Source of the DNA: Coffea arabica
Taxonomy: Eukaryota; Streptophyta; Magnoliopsida; Gentianales; Rubiaceae
Reading direction: 5' to 3'
DNA: 64,000 bases
NCBI RefSeq assembly: GCF_036785885.1
Contig: NC_092312.1
Coordinates: 17,688,001-17,752,000, forward strand
The notes under the pieces are model-generated. The model saw only the letters and a program-made list of their open reading frames with translations. It was not told where the DNA came from and did no database searches. The translations under genes were made by a program, and so were the position numbers. Below, in pieces: positions 11,646-24,551 of this stretch. Each line of letters starts with the position of its first letter. Position 1 is the stretch's first letter.

Positions 11646-12862
11646 TTTTTATCAGGAAAAAAAGTCCCAAAGACCCTCGAATTTTTAACTACATAAGGTT
11701 TTAGTCCTTCAATAATTAGGAGTAAATTTTTGGCTCCCGATCTATCAATAGTGTAAATTGCTGGTCCATCTATGAATTCCAGCCATTTATGTGTGACGAA
11801 AATGAGGACATTTTTGTCCATTCAGGAATATTAATCAAATATCCAAAGTATCAATGGACACCTCAACCAAAATGGACATTAACTCACGAATATGCACAGA
11901 AAAAACCCAAAAAATTCCATTTTTTCCATTCTCTTTTTAATATTTTCACACAATTCAGTGGACCTGAAACCAAACCTTATGTACCTCCTTCTCTGTGTGC
12001 TTTTCTCCATGTGAAATTGAGTGAGAGAGAAAGATAGTAATAAGACAAATATTCAGCAATGGAGAGAGGAGGTGGCGATGGATCTATGCAATTCATACTT
12101 TCTTCTCTGTGCTTGCTTTTCTGCTTTCTCATCTTCTGTATCATGCTTCTATCAAGGATGGGTTTCTTTAGAAAAGGAAATGATGAAGGATGGGTTTCTT
12201 GAGAAAGTGAAGGACTCCAATCAAGATAATGGAAAGAAGATCAAAGAATCATTGAATTTGGGAAACCCACTATGAATGTCGCCGGACCCATCAGCTATTG
12301 TTCTTCTTTTGCTTTGAAGCCACAATGCTTACTATTTTTACCTTCCAGGGATCACTCCTAAAGAGTTTCATATGGTATAAAATTAATGATTGTAAATATG
12401 TTGATTTTATTTGCATTTGTAAGATTCAAAAAACCCATTTGTTGGTTTTATAAGTTTTGTACATATCTATGTAAAGAGTGACTTTTAGGCTGTAAAAATT
12501 TGGAATTTTTGGAATTTCTTAATTTTTTAATTTGTCCTTTAAATGGGCGTTCTAGGATTTGTTGCATTTGGGTAGCATTGTTAAAGTTGAGGAGAATTTT
12601 GACTTTATAGATTTCATTAGAGAAAATGGTTTTATTTTTTTAGCAGGAGTTTGAGTTTACTGCCGTTTACTCGATTAATATTTCTACATGGACAAGAATG
12701 CCCTCATTTCCATTACTGAACGGTTGGAATTCACTGAAAGATCAACAATTTACACTATTGATAGATCGGGAGGCCAAAAGTTTCCTCATAATTGTTGAAG
12801 GGCAAAAACTTTATCTAGTTAAAAGTTGGAGGGCTATTGAGACTTTTTTCTCTTTTTATCAG
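11646..12862. mobile_element. Mutator-like element with long terminal inverted repeats
   Basis: Inverted repeats of about 180 bp lie at 11656-11838 and about 12673-12852, roughly three-quarters identical by eye; both contain the shared word CCCGATCTATCAATAGTGTAAATTG-like sequence (left arm 11738 onward). They are flanked by a matching TTTTTATCAG at 11646-11655 and 12853-12862, a target duplication of the 9-11 bp size expected of Mutator-like elements. No transposase is visible, so it is non-autonomous. The interior (about 11840-12670) holds an 84-codon open frame (12021-12275) that I do not recognise. It could be captured host sequence or chance. Confidence 0.8.
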
Positions 12863-13912
12863 GACAAGTTGCATGATGTATTATGGCAAATTAAGGTTTT
12901 TTTTTCGGAAAATGAACATCGAATAGCTAAATAGGTGGTCAAGTACTTGTGAATATAATAATTCCTGTGTCAAAGGACAAGATTATCAAACGAATACATT
13001 AAGGTGGCATTTGCTAAGAGGGGATAGGAATCAGAAATTGAAATAATTCTAATATTAGTAGCTTGGATTCAAAATTTTGGAATGAACCATTAAAATTTGG
13101 GTGTTCTCAATCTTGAGCAAATTGGAGGGTTTTGGTAGATTTCTAAATTTGACTCAGCAGATTTCAAAAAGAAACATAGAAAAGAAAGAAAACATGTATT
13201 CCTTCTCAATCGTCACTCTCTCGGAATTCAATTTTAGCCTTGCACAACCTCCACTGCCCAACCTCCATGGCAACCCCTCTCCATCAACTTTCTTTTTCCA
13301 ACTTTTCTCTCTTATACCATCCTTCATAGCGGCCACCCATCTGTATCCTTTTTTCGCTTTCTTCTCTCTCCTCCAATCCTCCACGGTAGACCTATCACTC
13401 TACCTCCACAAGTAGGCCACTCTTATCCCTACTCCACTCTTCGTGATCTATCAACTCTTCTTCTCCTTTGCTGCTTTTCACCTCTCATTGCCTACAAGGC
13501 ATTATAAGACCATGGGAGACATTTCTATATTGACCAAAAATTTTACCCCAATTGACTCTTGAATCGCAAATTTTTTTTTTGCTTCTTGATGAATAGTGTC
13601 CCTTTGATTTTTCGTTTGGGGTTGTAGTTGCCATGGATGGCAAACATAAAGTGATGGAGTAAGTAGATGCAAAATTATTTCGTCCCTTTGTTCCACTGCA
13701 GCCAACCTAGTTGGTTATTTTTTCTTTCCTTATTGGTGTTTAGGGACACAAGATGTAATGATCTTGAAGTTCCAATAGCTTTTGCAATTGATCAACGGTC
13801 AATTGTTTACGAAATGCCGCATTGCTATGGGGTAGCTGTAGGAGAAAGAGATGAAAGAAGAAAAGGGAAAAAAGAAAAAAGAAATTAAATATATGATAAA
13901 ATATTTGTTTTT
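12863..13912. other. AT-rich spacer without recognisable gene
   Basis: No coding exon could be supported. The frame at 13101-13415 is low-complexity, rich in Phe, Leu and Ser, with no known domain. A segment starting near 13003 and one near 14760-14850 may be the worn ends of an older element into which the MITE at 13913 inserted, but the similarity is weak. Confidence 0.35.
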
Positions 13913-14710
13913 AGGGTCTGTTTGATTGGAAGTAAAATGTTTTCCTTGAGAAAATATTTTCCGTAAAAGTAATTTTTCATGAAAATCATTTCCCTTTCAT
14001 CATTTTCAGGTGTTTGGTTAGCTTGTTGAAAATATTTTCTTACTTCATTTTTCTGGTGTTTGTTTAACTTTTGAAATATTTTCACTTTTATCTCTATCTT
14101 TACTTTCTACACATTATAACTACATATTTCTTCCCATGCAAAATAAGAAAATTTATCTCATTGTTTAACTTTAAAAAATCTTGGAGAAATGTATATATGA
14201 ATAAAAAATATCTCCTTAAGCAATAAACAAATTGCTGGCCATTTAGTGTCAAATATCAATCATATGCAATGCTTATTGTGACATATATCTTGCACTCTCA
14301 CTGCTGAAAGTTTCTCTAAAAAAGAATGTCCCTATTATATATAATTAATTACTACCATAGGATGAGCAGGATGAGGTTTTTTTTTTTATTTTGAATATAC
14401 TAGGGGGAGGGTTGGGTGGTACGGGGGAGGGAGTGTAAGGAAAAGGTCTTGGATTCGAGTCCTCCTGTTTACACTAAAAAAAAAAAAACATACTACAAGA
14501 TGTTTTCAGTAAGTTTGGAACATACTACAGGCGGGATGCATGCATTTCGGAAAACAACTTCAATAAGTTTGGAAGGGAAGTTGTTTTCCATAAGATGAGT
14601 GAAAATATTTTACATACGAAAATGTTTTCAGTAACTTTTGTGCAACCAAACACGGGAAATTAGAAAAATATTTTCCTGAAAAACATTTTCACCCGAAACA
14701 AACGGACCCT
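13913..14710. mobile_element. hAT-like foldback MITE
   Basis: The ends are inverted: AGGGTCTGTTTG at 13913 and CAAACGGACCCT ending at 14710. Similarity continues inward for over 100 bases on each side, with alternating GAAAATATTTTCC-type words. The AGGG/CCCT ends and GTTTG block are typical of plant hAT-derived MITEs. I could not see a clean 8-bp target duplication, so the superfamily is inferred. A SINE is nested inside it at 14403. Confidence 0.65.
14403..14489 (+). mobile_element. Short tRNA-derived SINE nested in the MITE
   Basis: The body of about 70 bases carries a pol III B-box-like GGATTCGAGTCC at 14451-14462 and a degenerate A-box-like segment near 14413. It ends in an A-rich tail at 14475-14488. 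ATACTA lies immediately on both sides (14397-14402 and 14490-14495), a plausible target duplication. It is very short for a SINE, so it may be a 5'-truncated or minimal copy. Confidence 0.6.
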
Positions 14711-15313
14711 TAATGTAATACCTGTTCCTCATAAATATTTACCAAACAGTTGCAATGATACCTTGGATTAAAATCCATACTCATTTTTTTAGAAATGAAT
14801 CCGATTACAATTCCCATTCCTAGACTTGAACCAAACACCCTGTAAGGTTTTGGATCAAGTTTCTTCTTCATTGCTTTTCGTTTGTATATACGTACCAGTA
14901 CTTGAATAAAACGTAAATAAAACTAAACAAATCACGTGTTGGGCCAGCTTCAAATCCAACCCAATGCGTCCAAATGACAACCAACCTTCTCCGTGGACCG
15001 GTTGACTTTCGAACTGAACCCAAACCCAATGAAGATCGTGACGGAACCAGACGCCACAGCCAGCCTTACCACCGAATACCAGAAAGAGGGAGAAATTTAG
15101 AAAAGGAAGGAAAGGGCTGCCAGAAATCCGAACCCAGAAAGAATAATATCACCAAATCCAACTCCTGCTCCAATCTAACTCCCAGTTCAAACAAACACGC
15201 AATTAAGAAGAAATCTTCAAAATCAATTCAAAATTGTATCTGCGGAACTCCAAAATTTCGCAGAAAAATCCAGGGGAAAGAAAGAAATAAGAAAAGAAAA
15301 GGAGAAAGGGAAG
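14711..15313 (+). other. UNC-50 promoter and 5' UTR region
   Basis: The purine-rich segment from about 14970 to 15313 looks like the UNC-50 5' leader. The 138-codon open frame across it (14974-15390) has the composition of a leader, not a protein, and overlaps the first coding exon in another frame. No clear TATA box was identified. Confidence 0.4.
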
Positions 15314-18300
15314 ATGCTGCCAACTACATCAAAGGGGCGGACGAGCTCCAATGCCCGGCCCAATTCTCCTTTCCCTCATTATCTCCGTAGAATCGTCAAG
15401 GTTTTCTTCGTTTCTGTTGCTCTGAGACTCTCCACATTAGCACACACATTTACGTGTATTTTGATCGAACTGGATAGATCTGATCTCCACTATATCAACT
15501 GTCAAGTGCGTCTATGCCTCATTTTGGATTTAAAAAAAAAAAGAAAATTCTGTATGCGATTACACTGTTTCTGTCTCTTGGTTAGATGAGTTGCTGAATT
15601 TGGGTCTGAAATTTGATAGCACAGCTGGGATGAAAAGCTCTGGGCATTGTTGTTAGCTATCAGGATCGAAGTGAATAGACGTGGGAAAAAAATTCTTTTA
15701 TGTTCTCTTAGTGATTGACTTAGATGGGTGTGCTTCAACTCAGGCTGGTTGCTATATTATTGAGAACAGACGTGCAATTGGGATTGGTGGAAGGGATTTG
15801 GTGATCAGGTTGGTTGTGGGTTGTTGGAGAGGAGAACTATCTATAGCTCCAGCTATTTTGGAGAATGCAACTATCTAGGCCACCAAGGGTTTTATTTAGC
15901 ATTTCCTATTTTGTCGAGAGGGTACAGTGGGAACAGAAATGTAAACTCTATCCTATTCATTGCTGAATTTGAGAGTTACCAATGGGTTTCTTGGTGTGTG
16001 AGGAGTAAAGTATTTTTCGGCTAGAGATAGGGGGAGGGAGGGTGCTGTCCCAACCATAGAAGGATACAGAGAAGCATGAACCTTTCTCTGATTTCATGCA
16101 TATGGGTTGAATCCTGATACCTCTAGGGATTCTATTAGGCATAACCTTTAGTTGGATTAGATCTTTTCAGCTGTTTTAATAAGCTCTAGATTTAGAAAAA
16201 TATGAGCCACTCTCAGTTTGGTAGAATGTCTTTTTGAAATTCAAAATGCTGATTCTTTCCTTCCTGATGATGTTGTTTTGTACTCTTCAAGAGCTTAATT
16301 GAAGACGAGGCTTTGCTTTCTTACTATGTGATTTTGTTATACTCAACTGGATTACCCTTTGATCTTCTCCTGTTCCAATTTGTTCTCATTTTCTTTTGGT
16401 TTTAATTGTTGTTGCTTCATTCATTGTAGTGGCAACAAATGGACATTGAATATACTTTCTGGCAAATGCTACATTTATGCACCTCCCCAAAAGTGGTGTA
16501 AGTATTGAGCTACTGGGTTGAGTCTACTATTGCTCTTTCTCTGGCCTACTGATTTTTTTCAGATGTAGCACTAAGCCTTTTTTTTTTTTTAAATTTTGAT
16601 TTAGATGCTACACTATTAACTGTTTGATGAACCTTCTTTTAATGTGTAAGCTCTCGTTACAGTTTTCACGACTCATGATTGAATGGAAAAACCTTGATAC
16701 CTAGAAAACTGGATCTGTTATTAACATATCAAGTGACTGAAAGTATCTGAATTAGGACCATCTAATGTGTCATGATTCTCTTTTTGTGAAATCGTAATGA
16801 CCATTGTGGACTTCTGATCCTTCTAGATGACTTGCTCAACAACATGTAGTGTTTACTTAGGTTTTTTGGTTTCTTTACCTAGGTTTATGCTCTGTTAATC
16901 TTTTCCTAAATGAATTGGGTATTTTTTTCAGTTTCCTAGTTCACATATTTTCCTGAGCTGTGCTATGTGCAGTTGTATGGTGTGATTGTTCAAAATTGAA
17001 GTTATCCTAGATGCTGTTAATATGTACTTCTTCCTAATTAGAAAGTACTAGACTAGAAGATGCTTTTTATGTGTTTTCTTGTGTCTAATCAACATGCCTT
17101 CTGTTCTTTGCATGTGAAACTGTACAACCGATGCAGATATCAGCACACTAAATATCACAAGCGTAAGTGTGCTGCCTTTTGTCACCTCTTCTGGATTGCT
17201 CTGCTTCCTTGAATTTTTCTCTGTGCTGCTTTGTTTCTGTGTGTTGAAGTTCTTCTCATTCCAGTTATAAGCTGGTTTTGCTTATATTTGATGTTTTTTC
17301 AATTTAGAACACCTGTAGCTGTTTAAGATTACAACTTAAAGACGCTAGTTTTTCTTTCAATTACAAGATCTGTGAATTTTATTTCATATTGATTTGAGTT
17401 TTCATATTGTGGTTCATAACTATTACACTATATGTTCTTCAAATCAATAGGAAGTATGAAAGAAACATTAAGAATCTGGTGATGGTACAGTGAGCTCCTT
17501 TTTTTCTTTCGGGTCATTGTGATATTAGTAGCGATGTTATCCTTCTATAAAATAGCTTGGAATGCATGTGACTCTAGATGTGCAAACAAGTAAAGCTTCA
17601 ACTCTTGAAACTTTTGTTTGCTAGGCCTGAAAATTGACAAATGGACACATTGGGCAGAAAATAACAGCAGGTTGTCTGCTATTGGCATTAAGCACGTAGT
17701 TGGAGTTACTTTACCTCTTATGCTGTTGAGGTAAAGCGAGGTCTGGCAGCCAGATACATAAATTAGAAGTTTGAGGAGGTAATAATGGCATTAATGGACA
17801 AACATATTAAGTAAATGAGGATTTTATTCTTATCATTAGGTTTTACGTCTAATTTGTAAGAAGAAAGTAGTTAATTAATCTGCCATTCCTCTGTGTTTCC
17901 CTCCCTGAATCTGTAAGAATACTTATTTTCCATCCTTTCTTTCCCTGGTTCTTTTTTCATAAGTTTGAAGTCTAGGAGTCAGTAGATGTTGACCCATTAT
18001 TTAATTATTTCACTAAAATTTTGCTTGTAGAAACAAAGAATCAATGGGCACGTGATGATCCAGCATTCGTAGTGATATGCAGTCTTCTTTTGGTAGTTTC
18101 CACCTCAGCTTATTGTGCCGCGTAAGTATTTGGTGTGTGTCATGACTATTTTTCATGATGGCGCAATAGTTAAGTTGAATGTTGAAGACTTTTTGCTTTT
18201 ACACCATAACATGTTATGTTGAGGGAATTCCTTTTCTGTATTTTGGTCAACAAACTTGGGGAACGTGGAATCACAATATGACATTCAGCGGGCTCGTGGT

Positions 18301-21300
18301 TCTCATCTTATTTTCTGTTAGGCATTAAAAAATGTTTATTTGCAAGACGATGCTGATCCTGACCTTTATATTACTTATTTCAGGTATGATCATAGTGTGG
18401 GACATGCTGTTTATGTAGTTATGTCAGTGTTGCTTTTTCATCTTTTGATGACTGGTGCAATTTTGGCTACATGTTGCTGGTGAGCTGATGAAACTCCTTT
18501 TTCTTAGAATTCCATTTCCTTTATGGAGTTAGATGTTATAAGGTACTTGTCTTGTATTTCTCACTGTTCATAAATTTTGAATGAGGAAAGTTCAATTCTC
18601 AGAGTATTGACTTTTCTTCTAATGTCATTTCCTTTGCATAAGTGGACGCGGGAAGGGAAGATGGGGAAGGAAGGGAAAGGGGACCCTATACTTTGATTGT
18701 CTGAACAATTGCCACTGGACTAAAGCTGTTACTCATCTGTATAGAATCTACTTGTTTGGTACTAGTTTCTTTATTAGCGGGTGGCGCCCCTTTATGTTCT
18801 ATACCATGCTACTGTCGCAAGGCCTCTTTTGATAGCTCAGAGTGCTTCAAAGTTACTACGAGGTATACCCATGAGAACATTCTGAATGAGCATAATAAGA
18901 GAGTAACAATAGGTATGAAGTTGAAGAAGAATTCTTGTGGTCCAAGTTTCTTGGTGTTTGTTGCTATTCCCAATTAGGAGTATCATTCAGCCAAGATAGT
19001 AACGTCCTGTTTACCAGACATGAGCAGCTATAGTGATGCCTAGTTAGATGATACAAATATCTGAGTTTGAGTATCTCGTTTGAGCTGTGGCCCCCTGGTC
19101 TTCTAATCTCTAAGCTTTGCAATTTTTTTGGTCTCTAGTATAACAGTATGTTCAGATTAGGAGATCTTAGTACTTCTGTGTTAGTCAACCTAAATCTTAA
19201 TGTGTGTATTTTTAGTTCCTATTGCAGTTACAGTAAATCTTGACATCCCCATGAATAATGAGGCTACCATTAATCTCCTAAATTCCATATGACCTAACTA
19301 TCCTTGTTTTGGCTCAAAAACTTTAACAGCCACAAACGCCTTTTTCTGCTTTGATTTGGGTGGACGGACTAATCTAATCTCCCTAGAAATATCAAAAGCT
19401 AGAATTTGTAATACCACCTGTTTGACCAGGGGTCTGTGTATTTTCTTTGCCACCCAGATTTAAATTGTTGTTGCCATACGAGTTAATAGATCATGTTAGC
19501 CTGTCATTTTTAATTTTATTATACCTGAAGTTTTCAATTTTAGTGCCACCAAGAAAACTTAAAGCAACAAGAAAATTCTAAAATACAAAAGGTGTCATGG
19601 AAAGCTGATTGGATATGATTTTCCATCTTTTTATTTTATTTTATTTTTTAAAAAATTCCTTGCAGGTTCTTGACCAACAATTATCTTCGTGAAGAAGTTC
19701 CAAACAGTCATGTGGTGGAGCAACGAGTGGAATGGCAAGTTCTGACTTTTCCTTTATCCCTTCTTGCTGTGTGTTTTAGGCTCCTTTTGGGTTGAACGAA
19801 AAGGAAGGAAAGGGAAGGAGAAGATTCTAGTGCCATTTTGTTTGGATTAAATACAAAAGGAAATAGAAAGGAAACATTAGAAGTATTGTTTGGGTTAGGG
19901 GAGGAAAAGAAAGGAACAGAAACTATCATGCTTTAGTTACGTTTTTTATCCATAATAATTTAAAAACACAGGTTTCTGAGGAAATTTTAAAATTTTCATT
20001 TATCTTGGTTTCCTCTCCTTCCGTTTCCGCCCACTTTTGGATGGAAAACAGACTGACAAAAAATAACTAGACCTTATCCCTCCTGTCCTTTCCTTTTCCT
20101 CCTTATTAAAAGAAAAATCCAAACATCATATCCTTATACCTCCATTTCCTTTTCTTTCCCCTGTATTCCCTCGAAACAATCAGTGCCTTAAGTTTCTGCC
20201 TGCTAGACTATTTGTTTTCTTCATATAGTAGAATGCTTCTATTGTGGCTTGGAACATGTGTCTGGTTGGACTAAAATGACTCTTGTAACCCCAGAAAAAA
20301 TGGACATGCAAATAGACATCATATTTTCTTTGTTCCATCTCTTCTTTGATTCTGCATTTGGCATTTCTGTTTGTTGTGTGTGCTAAAAATTGTTTTCTAC
20401 TCCATTCATGAAGGTTGTACGCATTTGATGTACACTGCAACTCTTTCTTCCCGATGTTTGTTCTGCTATATGGTAAGTTTTGTTTCAAAGTTTATCAGCT
20501 TTCAAATTTGGAGCTCGAATATTGTTGGGATGCTAATGATATGTTCGTTTTCATGCCAGTCATACACTATTTTTTGTCACCTCTGCTGATAGCTCATGGT
20601 TTCATTCCTGTTTTGCTATCAAACTTGCTCTTCATGGTGGCTGCTTCCTACTATCACTACTTGAATTTTTTGGGTTATGATGGTAAGACACGGATCTAAA
20701 CAATAGTTGTGCATTTCTACTTTACCAGCTTTATAATATGGTTTTAGAACTTTCTTGCCCCCCCCCCTCTGGGTACCGTACTTGTCAAACAACTTTATAT
20801 AGTTGTTAGGTTTACTGTTTAAGAGGATATCTTGGTTTGGGAAGGAGGTATAAACCATATCTTGGATTCATTTTGACCTAAATTTCATGGTTACTACTTA
20901 TATGTAAAAGGATCTTCCACTATTATTTGAGATCTTCCTTGTTATGTTCTGGCAAAGATTGTGAAATGCTTATATATATAGAAAAAGTGAATTTATACAT
21001 GTATTGTCGTTTACTGGGGAGCAGATTATTTATTTTTCCGACTTGTTCTGAAGTTAGTCTATTGCAACAAGCATTAGTGATCGGCAAGTTCCATTTCACT
21101 TGTCAACATTTAGTACTAAATATCTGATGTGAATGAAAATTCTAATTATTGGAATTACAATGGTTAAATTTTCCAACAACAATTCTCCTCTCAGGCCATG
21201 AGAGATTTGATGTTGGCTATATTTAGTACCTGGACCTTCCTATCATCTAATGGAAGATAAACAGGTCAATGCCTTTATCAGTAGATTATTCTGTATACTT

Positions 21301-21673
21301 GTGTCTAGTGCAAAGATCACATATACATTCTTCTCCCTTTAGCTTTTGCTATGTAATTTGTAGATTATGGTGGAGGGAATGGCACTTTACCATGATTGTC
21401 TGTCACCCACTTATAGTCTTTCTCCAAGTTATGCTAAAATTATCACATATTTACCTGTTGCAGTACTGCCTTTCTTGGAAAGAACAACCTTCTTCCTATA
21501 CCCAATTGGTGTCGTAATTGTCCTCTCACCAATCTGTAAGTAGACGATTACCCTGCTTGTGTTTTGGTTGCATACCTGCTATTATTGAACTGTTTCTCTT
21601 GCTGGCAGTGATTCTGATTGGTTTCAATCCGTCGAGATATGTCATGAATATGTACTTCAGTCAGTTGGAATAG
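15314..21673 (+). CDS. UNC50: UNC-50 family Golgi membrane protein
   Basis: Ten exons encode 251 residues: 15314-15400, 16430-16497, 17137-17162, 18031-18121, 18384-18479, 19666-19734, 20414-20472, 20560-20682, 21464-21535, 21609-21673. Phases are continuous. The protein starts MLPTTSKGRTSSNARP and ends MNMYFSQLE, both strongly conserved in plants. UNC-50 (GMH1 in yeast) is a multi-pass Golgi membrane protein implicated in trafficking of selected membrane proteins. Conserved blocks include WQQMDIEYTFWQMLHLC near residue 30 and the exon-8 stretch LLIAHGFIPVLLSNLLFMVA, one of about five or six hydrophobic segments. The sixth intron (19735-20413) begins GC, giving TG|GCAAGT, a GC-AG intron; all others are GT-AG. 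That intron also contains a MITE. Confidence 0.95.
19777..20190. mobile_element. MITE within UNC-50 intron 6
   Basis: Imperfect inverted ends read TTAGGCTCC at 19777 and GTGCCTTA ending at 20190. The subterminal sequence is GGAAAGG-rich on the left and CCTTTCC-rich on the right, so the whole segment can fold back. The internal TTTCCGCCCA block resembles one in the MITE at 54050, suggesting related elements. No target duplication was confirmed. Confidence 0.55.
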
Positions 21674-22216
21674 CCACGCCTAACACTAAGATGATACATG
21701 GGAGGATCCAGCTACACACTGAGAAGCATGAAACGGTTGATTAGTTCATTAACGACCCCCTTTGAGTGAAGACGGGATTTCCCGAAGGAAGGTTCTGTAG
21801 TTCTCTGTTAAAGCCTCATTCTGTTAAAGCGTGAAAATTATACTTCCATCAAAAGGGCTCCTAAATTGGTTGGATGAGAAAATTGATGAAGTGAAGCTAT
21901 ATTCATTTTCGCAATTTTGCTCGTTCATTAAAATATCATCCTTAGTGGATGCTGTAGCGCATTTTTTTTGATAAAAGTTCTTGTACAACATCTGCGGAAA
22001 TATAGAATGCGTATACTTTAGTTACAGAACTTGCACTCCGCTTGCTCCTTCATTGTCAAGGACGGAATCTCTTGCATCGCTTCGACAAAAGTAACCATCC
22101 TTCGAATTCATTATAGATTTTTTATTTCCATTTTTGTCTCAGGCACGAAACATGAACATATATAATCTGTATCGCCGTGCAAATGCTCCTGAAATTTTGT
22201 ATTTGGACGAAACTGA
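21674..22216 (+). other. UNC-50 3' UTR and spacer
   Basis: About 250-350 bases after the stop probably form the 3' UTR. Nothing else recognisable is present before the Stowaway-like element. Confidence 0.45.
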
Positions 22217-23023
22217 TACTTCCTCTGGACCATTTTGATAGTGCTAGTTTTTTTTTCACATATTTTAAGAAAAAAATAGTTAATCTTGTTGAAAAAGTAA
22301 ATTTAGATTGTTATTTTTTTAAAATATTCTGACATTAAATAGAGTATAACTTTATATTAATTATTCATGAAAATTTGAATTGAATTGACGGCTCATGAGA
22401 ACTTGAATTGATGGTAAAAAAAGAATCAATTCTCATTTTATATTATTTCACATTTTCAATAAAAAAAAAAGTTTAGCCGCCTAATATTTCATGAACCTGA
22501 TCACGAAGAGCCGTATTGATCATGAACCCTATCATTCCACTTTCAACTTCTGCCAATACTCCATTTCATCGGCCTAGTACTCCGCCAATAGTATTTCATT
22601 TAATGCATTAAGTGAGGTAGGTTATATTTTATAACAATTTATATTAAATAATGTATTCCGCCAATAGTATTCCATTTAATGCATCAAGTGGAGTAGGTTA
22701 TATTCTATAATAATCTATATTAAATAAGGTAGTTTATAGTAATAATAACTTACATTGAATAAGGGTATTTTAGAGAAATTAAAAATCAACTACATTCTTC
22801 ATTGAAAAGTGGATTACAATTTGGGACAGACGAAAAAGGAACACAGGATTATCAAAGTGGGACGGATGGAGTATTAAATAAGGTAATTTATAGTAACAAT
22901 AACTTACATTGAATAAGGGTATTTTAGAGAAATTAAAAAATAACAACATTCTTCAATTGAAAAATGAACTACAATTTGAGAAAGACGAAACAAGACTATC
23001 AAAGTGGAGCAGAGGAGGGAGTA
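22217..23023. mobile_element. Rearranged Stowaway-type MITE with internal tandem duplications
   Basis: The left end CTTCCTCTGGACCATTTTGATAG (at 22219) and right end CTATCAAAGTGGAGCAGAGG...GGGAG (ending 23021) are inverted copies of the Stowaway terminus. TA flanks both sides (22217-22218, 23022-23023). Inside, a 76-bp unit beginning TCCGCCAATAGTAT occurs at 22581 and 22657. A 154-bp unit beginning AGGTA(G/A)TTTATAGTAA occurs at 22727 and 22881, and the first copy carries its own GGGACGGATGGAGTA terminus. The element is therefore a compound. Confidence 0.75.
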
Positions 23024-24551
23024 TAATCTGGCAATAATGGGATCAAAAGTATATTAATGTGAAGAAACATTTGACAATGGACCAAAATAAAATGATTGGC
23101 TTTGGGTTAGACCTCGGGAGCGGGTGTACACGGGTGCTGGGAATTCGTCATTTGGACTCAGTTGGTGGAAGCTCAGCGGTAAGAAGACGTTCTAGATGAG
23201 CAGCTGCAAATGCAATGGACCCACTTACCAAATCTGAAGGCAACATTTCTCATTTTAGATTTTCTTGGTAATTTGACTCTCTTTCCAGTCCAAAACATCA
23301 ACTGGGCATTTGATTTTCTACGGCCAATGCTGCAGCCCCCAGCAGGAAGGCGTGTCTGAACGTGTCCTTTGATTATTATTATTAAACTAGCGCGACAATC
23401 CGAAGGCAATTAGGAGGAAGGCAGCTGTCAGTATAGAGTGGCTTTTGAGTTCCTGAATTTGTAGTATTTGAAATGCCATCAGGTCTAATGCCTGTCATCA
23501 TTCATCCGTGTCTCAGTTGTTTTAATTGATTGAGCGATGAAGAAATCGAAGCCCAGATTTAAGGGCTTGGCTCAAAAGAAGAAGCTGTCCCTCCTCTGTC
23601 ATTGCTACGTTGGAGGAACCCAAAAGAAAGAATATGATAAACAGAGCCAAGTAGGAGCAGTGCATTTATGATTTATACCTCGGAAATGAGTTATTATTTC
23701 TCTTTGCATAAACAGCCCTGCCAAAAAAAAAAAGAGAAGGGAATTCTGGGTCCCGGAAGCGGCTGCTAGCGATAACAACAAACTATACGTCCCCGCGATT
23801 AAATTTATTTCTCAAGAAAATGAAAAGGTGAAAGTGATGATTTGAAACGAGGATAAGCATAAAATCCATTCCGATTTGGACACGACAGGCAAACGGCATA
23901 CGGCATCCACTCTATCGCTTTCGGCCACAGATGAAGAAATTAGCGAGCGAGCGAGCGAGCGAGCAGTATTGGTAGCGGCCACATACGAAAAGTGTCGCAG
24001 ACTACCACACAAATCACAAATGTCACAAAGCAAAACGGGCAAAAAGGAAAACCCAATATGGGGTCTTGAAAAACAGAGCGGTGAAGTTTCACCTACCGTG
24101 CAATTGAAAGATTGAAGAATGGGTGGGTACCACGTAAAACAAAGACCAGACGCCGAATATCTTTCACAATCACCATGAAGAAGAACAAAGACCAAAGAGC
24201 GCATTCTAGCCATAAATAACATGAACAATTTTAGGAATATGATGAGGAGAACAACAAAATCAAGCGGTATTTATAATTTCATATACGGGCATCAAATTCA
24301 AAGTTAAACAAATGGAAGCAAAAGTGATTCCATCGATCGTCTTTATTTAGCAACAAAATACAAATGGCCATTCTTAACTTTCAAATAATGATGAAGCCAC
24401 ACATCAAAGCATTCAAAGGGAAAGGGAGTCTCAACAAAGGGATTGATTTGATTTTGAGCAGGGGATGTATATATAGATATATATATAGTAGCAAGTTAAA
24501 CTTGGTTGTTTTGCTTTTGGGGGAATGGCTGACCAGATTTGCGTGCAATTT
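23024..24551. other. Spacer between Stowaway element and CAD 3' end
   Basis: No gene could be supported. A five- to six-unit GAGC microsatellite lies at about 23942-23965, and frames of 79 and 138 codons on the two strands overlap it without recognisable domains. The last 200-300 bases on the right are likely the CAD 3' UTR. Confidence 0.4.

Noticed and set aside
13003-14850. Possible older element surrounding the MITE at 13913
   Set aside because: The putative outer ends match only loosely, and no target duplication was found.
14974-15390. 138-codon frame upstream of and overlapping UNC-50 exon 1
   Set aside because: Basic, low-complexity composition and overlap with the true start in another frame indicate a 5' leader.
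23812-24228. 138-codon minus-strand frame and overlapping 79-codon plus-strand frame
   Set aside because: Both run through a GAGC microsatellite, have no recognisable domain and no splice partners; likely chance frames.
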